Below, one piece after another: positions 62,894-64,000 of a DNA stretch of 64,000 nt (positions are counted from its first letter, which is position 1; every line of letters starts with the position of its first letter). Position numbers and translations under genes: made by a program. Source of the stretch: Paenibacillus woosongensis (lineage in GTDB: Bacteria > Bacillota > Bacilli > Paenibacillales > Paenibacillaceae); the NCBI RefSeq assembly GCF_030122845.1, contig NZ_CP126084.1:1612001-1676000 (forward strand), read 5' to 3'. The notes beneath the pieces are model-generated. The model saw only the letters and a program-made list of their open reading frames with translations, did no database searches and had not been told where the DNA came from.

Positions 62894-64000
62894 TCAGATG
62901 ATAAATTTGCTAACGGATTCCCGCAGGGAGAGTGCGCCTTCATGCAGGTTGCGCACAGTGCTGGCATGATCCTTGATTTTCTCCGCCTGTCTTGTAGAGT
63001 TGCCGGCAATTTCCTCGATCATCTCGAGCGATTTAGCTGTGATGTTGGCAGCGTCTTCTACAGAGACGGTGACCTCTTCCGCGCTGGCCGAAACCTGCTG
63101 GGTCGAAGAGGAGATCGATTGAATGGTCAAATTTATCGATTGAATCCATTCTGTCAGCTGGGAGAAGGCTTCTTCCGCGTTTTTGACGCGGGACGTCCCG
63201 GACTGGATTTCCTCGCTGACCCGCTGCATGGCACGAACCGAGTTGCCGGACTCCTCCTGGATGGCGAGGAGATAATCGCCGATTTCATCGGTAGCGATGC
63301 GGGATTGTTCGGCAAGCCTGCGTATTTCTTCGGCTACGACCGCGAAGCCCTTGCCTTGTTCGCCGGCGCGGGCCGACTCGATGGCGGCATTGAGCGCCAG
63401 GATGTTGATCTGTTTGCTGAATTCTTTAACCGTTCCAACGATTTGGGCTATCGCTTCGGAGCGCTCGTTCATCAGGGAAATATGGTTCATCGATTCGGCC
63501 GCGGCTTCTTCAACGAGGAGCATGCCGTCGACTGCACCGTGCGCCAGTTCATTGCCTGTGATTGCCTTCTGCGAGGCTTCGCCGATTTTTTCGGTGATGT
63601 CGGCGGAGGAGGACGCGATATATTGAATGCCTTTGGAGATTTCCTCCATGGCCCGCGCATTCTCTGCTGCAGTCGAGGCGAGCGCCGTGCTGCCTGTTTC
63701 CACTTGCTGTGCCGCTTCATTGGAGCTGTAAATCAATTGCTCGAAGGTTTGCGCCGAGCTCAGCAAGCTATCCGAAGTGTTAACGACAGCCTGGGAGGTA
63801 TGGTGTACGCTCGAAATCATTCCTTTCAACTGTTCTGTCATCGTACGGAAGCTTAGCGCGAGCTGGGCCAGCTCGTCGTGACCCTGAACCTGAATCGATT
63901 GGCGCAAATCACCGCGGGCCATGGCCTCGGTCACCTGGGTCAGGCTCTTTAACGGCCGTGTAATCCGTTTGCTGATCCAAAAGGCTGCAGCAGATCCGAC
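62894..64000 (-). CDS. Methyl-accepting chemotaxis protein, 5' end outside window
   Basis: Partial gene: the frame is open to base 64000. Visible at the N-terminal side is the end of a membrane helix and a HAMP domain ([24 protein letters not shown] ... [19 protein letters not shown]). The rest is a signalling domain with heptad helices and the hairpin region [41 protein letters not shown]. The sensor domain and start lie beyond the window. Confidence 0.93.
   Translation of the reverse strand, partial: VGSAAAFWISKRITRPLKSLTQVTEAMARGDLRQSIQVQGHDELAQLALSFRTMTEQLKGMISSVHHTSQAVVNTSDSLLSSAQTFEQLIYSSNEAAQQVETGSTALASTAAENARAMEEISKGIQYIASSSADITEKIGEASQKAITGNELAHGAVDGMLLVEEAAAESMNHISLMNERSEAIAQIVGTVKEFSKQINILALNAAIESARAGEQGKGFAVVAEEIRRLAEQSRIATDEIGDYLLAIQEESGNSVRAMQRVSEEIQSGTSRVKNAEEAFSQLTEWIQSINLTIQSISSSTQQVSASAEEVTVSVEDAANITAKSLEMIEEIAGNSTRQAEKIKDHASTVRNLHEGALSLRESVSKFII

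Overview
The window looks like a chromosomal segment of a Paenibacillus-type Firmicute. The evidence is strong AGGAGG-like ribosome binding sites, frequent GTG/TTG starts, lipobox lipoproteins without outer-membrane parts, a Gram-positive Tad pilus locus without a secretin, an alkaline phosphatase fused to a copper-amine-oxidase-like stalk domain, and abundant short intergenic repeats. Base composition is moderate (about half G+C by eye). It drops clearly at 16.9-18.25 kb, and there is a GC-rich non-coding patch near 38 kb. I see no rRNA, tRNA, prophage or intact insertion sequence.

Layout. 0-6.3 kb: alkaline phosphatase; an ABC ATPase / FtsX-type permease with a His-rich loop / DUF3299-like lipoprotein trio (candidate metal-linked system); Ohr peroxidase; two small redox or Cys-rich proteins. 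6.4-16.8 kb: one long Tad/Flp pilus operon (CpaE-like ATPase, CpaF/TadA, TadB, TadC, Flp1 pilin, TadE-like pseudopilins, DUF5702-like protein, prepilin peptidase, FHA protein). 16.9-18.25 kb: a low-GC island with a lipoprotein gene and decayed fragments, bounded by a 40-bp direct repeat of the FHA gene. 18.3-22 kb: epimerase, DUF2621 protein, endonuclease IV, PurU. 22.2-35.2 kb: an eight-gene envelope operon (large membrane ectodomain protein, ABC-2 ATPase and permease, coiled-coil membrane protein, MoxR ATPase, DUF58 protein, two VWA membrane proteins). 35.4-42.2 kb: transketolase, a HIBADH-family reductase, Pgi, a YigZ-family protein and a TetR regulator. 42.4-43.7 kb: wreck of a sugar-uptake/GH31 operon. 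43.9-49.7 kb: CysA-type ATPase, PhnP-like hydrolase, and an lplJ-EamA-HAD operon on the minus strand.

49.9-62.8 kb is a cobalamin salvage and uptake region. cobD-cbiZ-cbiB-cobC is followed by a flavin oxidoreductase and a methyltransferase. Next come a cobalamin riboswitch with terminator and btuFCD, then about 1.1 kb of tandem repeats (26 heptamers and three 264-bp units), then cobT-cobU-cobS. The genes describe import of corrinoids, remodelling of cobinamide through cobyric acid (CbiZ, CobD, CbiB) and nucleotide-loop assembly (CobU, CobT, CobS, CobC). No corrin-ring genes and no adenosyltransferase are in view. The window ends inside a minus-strand chemoreceptor gene.

The less ordinary items are the His-loop ABC/DUF3299-like trio, the repeat-bounded island that supplies the 3' end of the epimerase gene, the GH31 gene with an internal deletion, the 264-bp tandem repeats with a diverged single copy at 37.7 kb, and in-frame low-complexity expansions in several enzymes.
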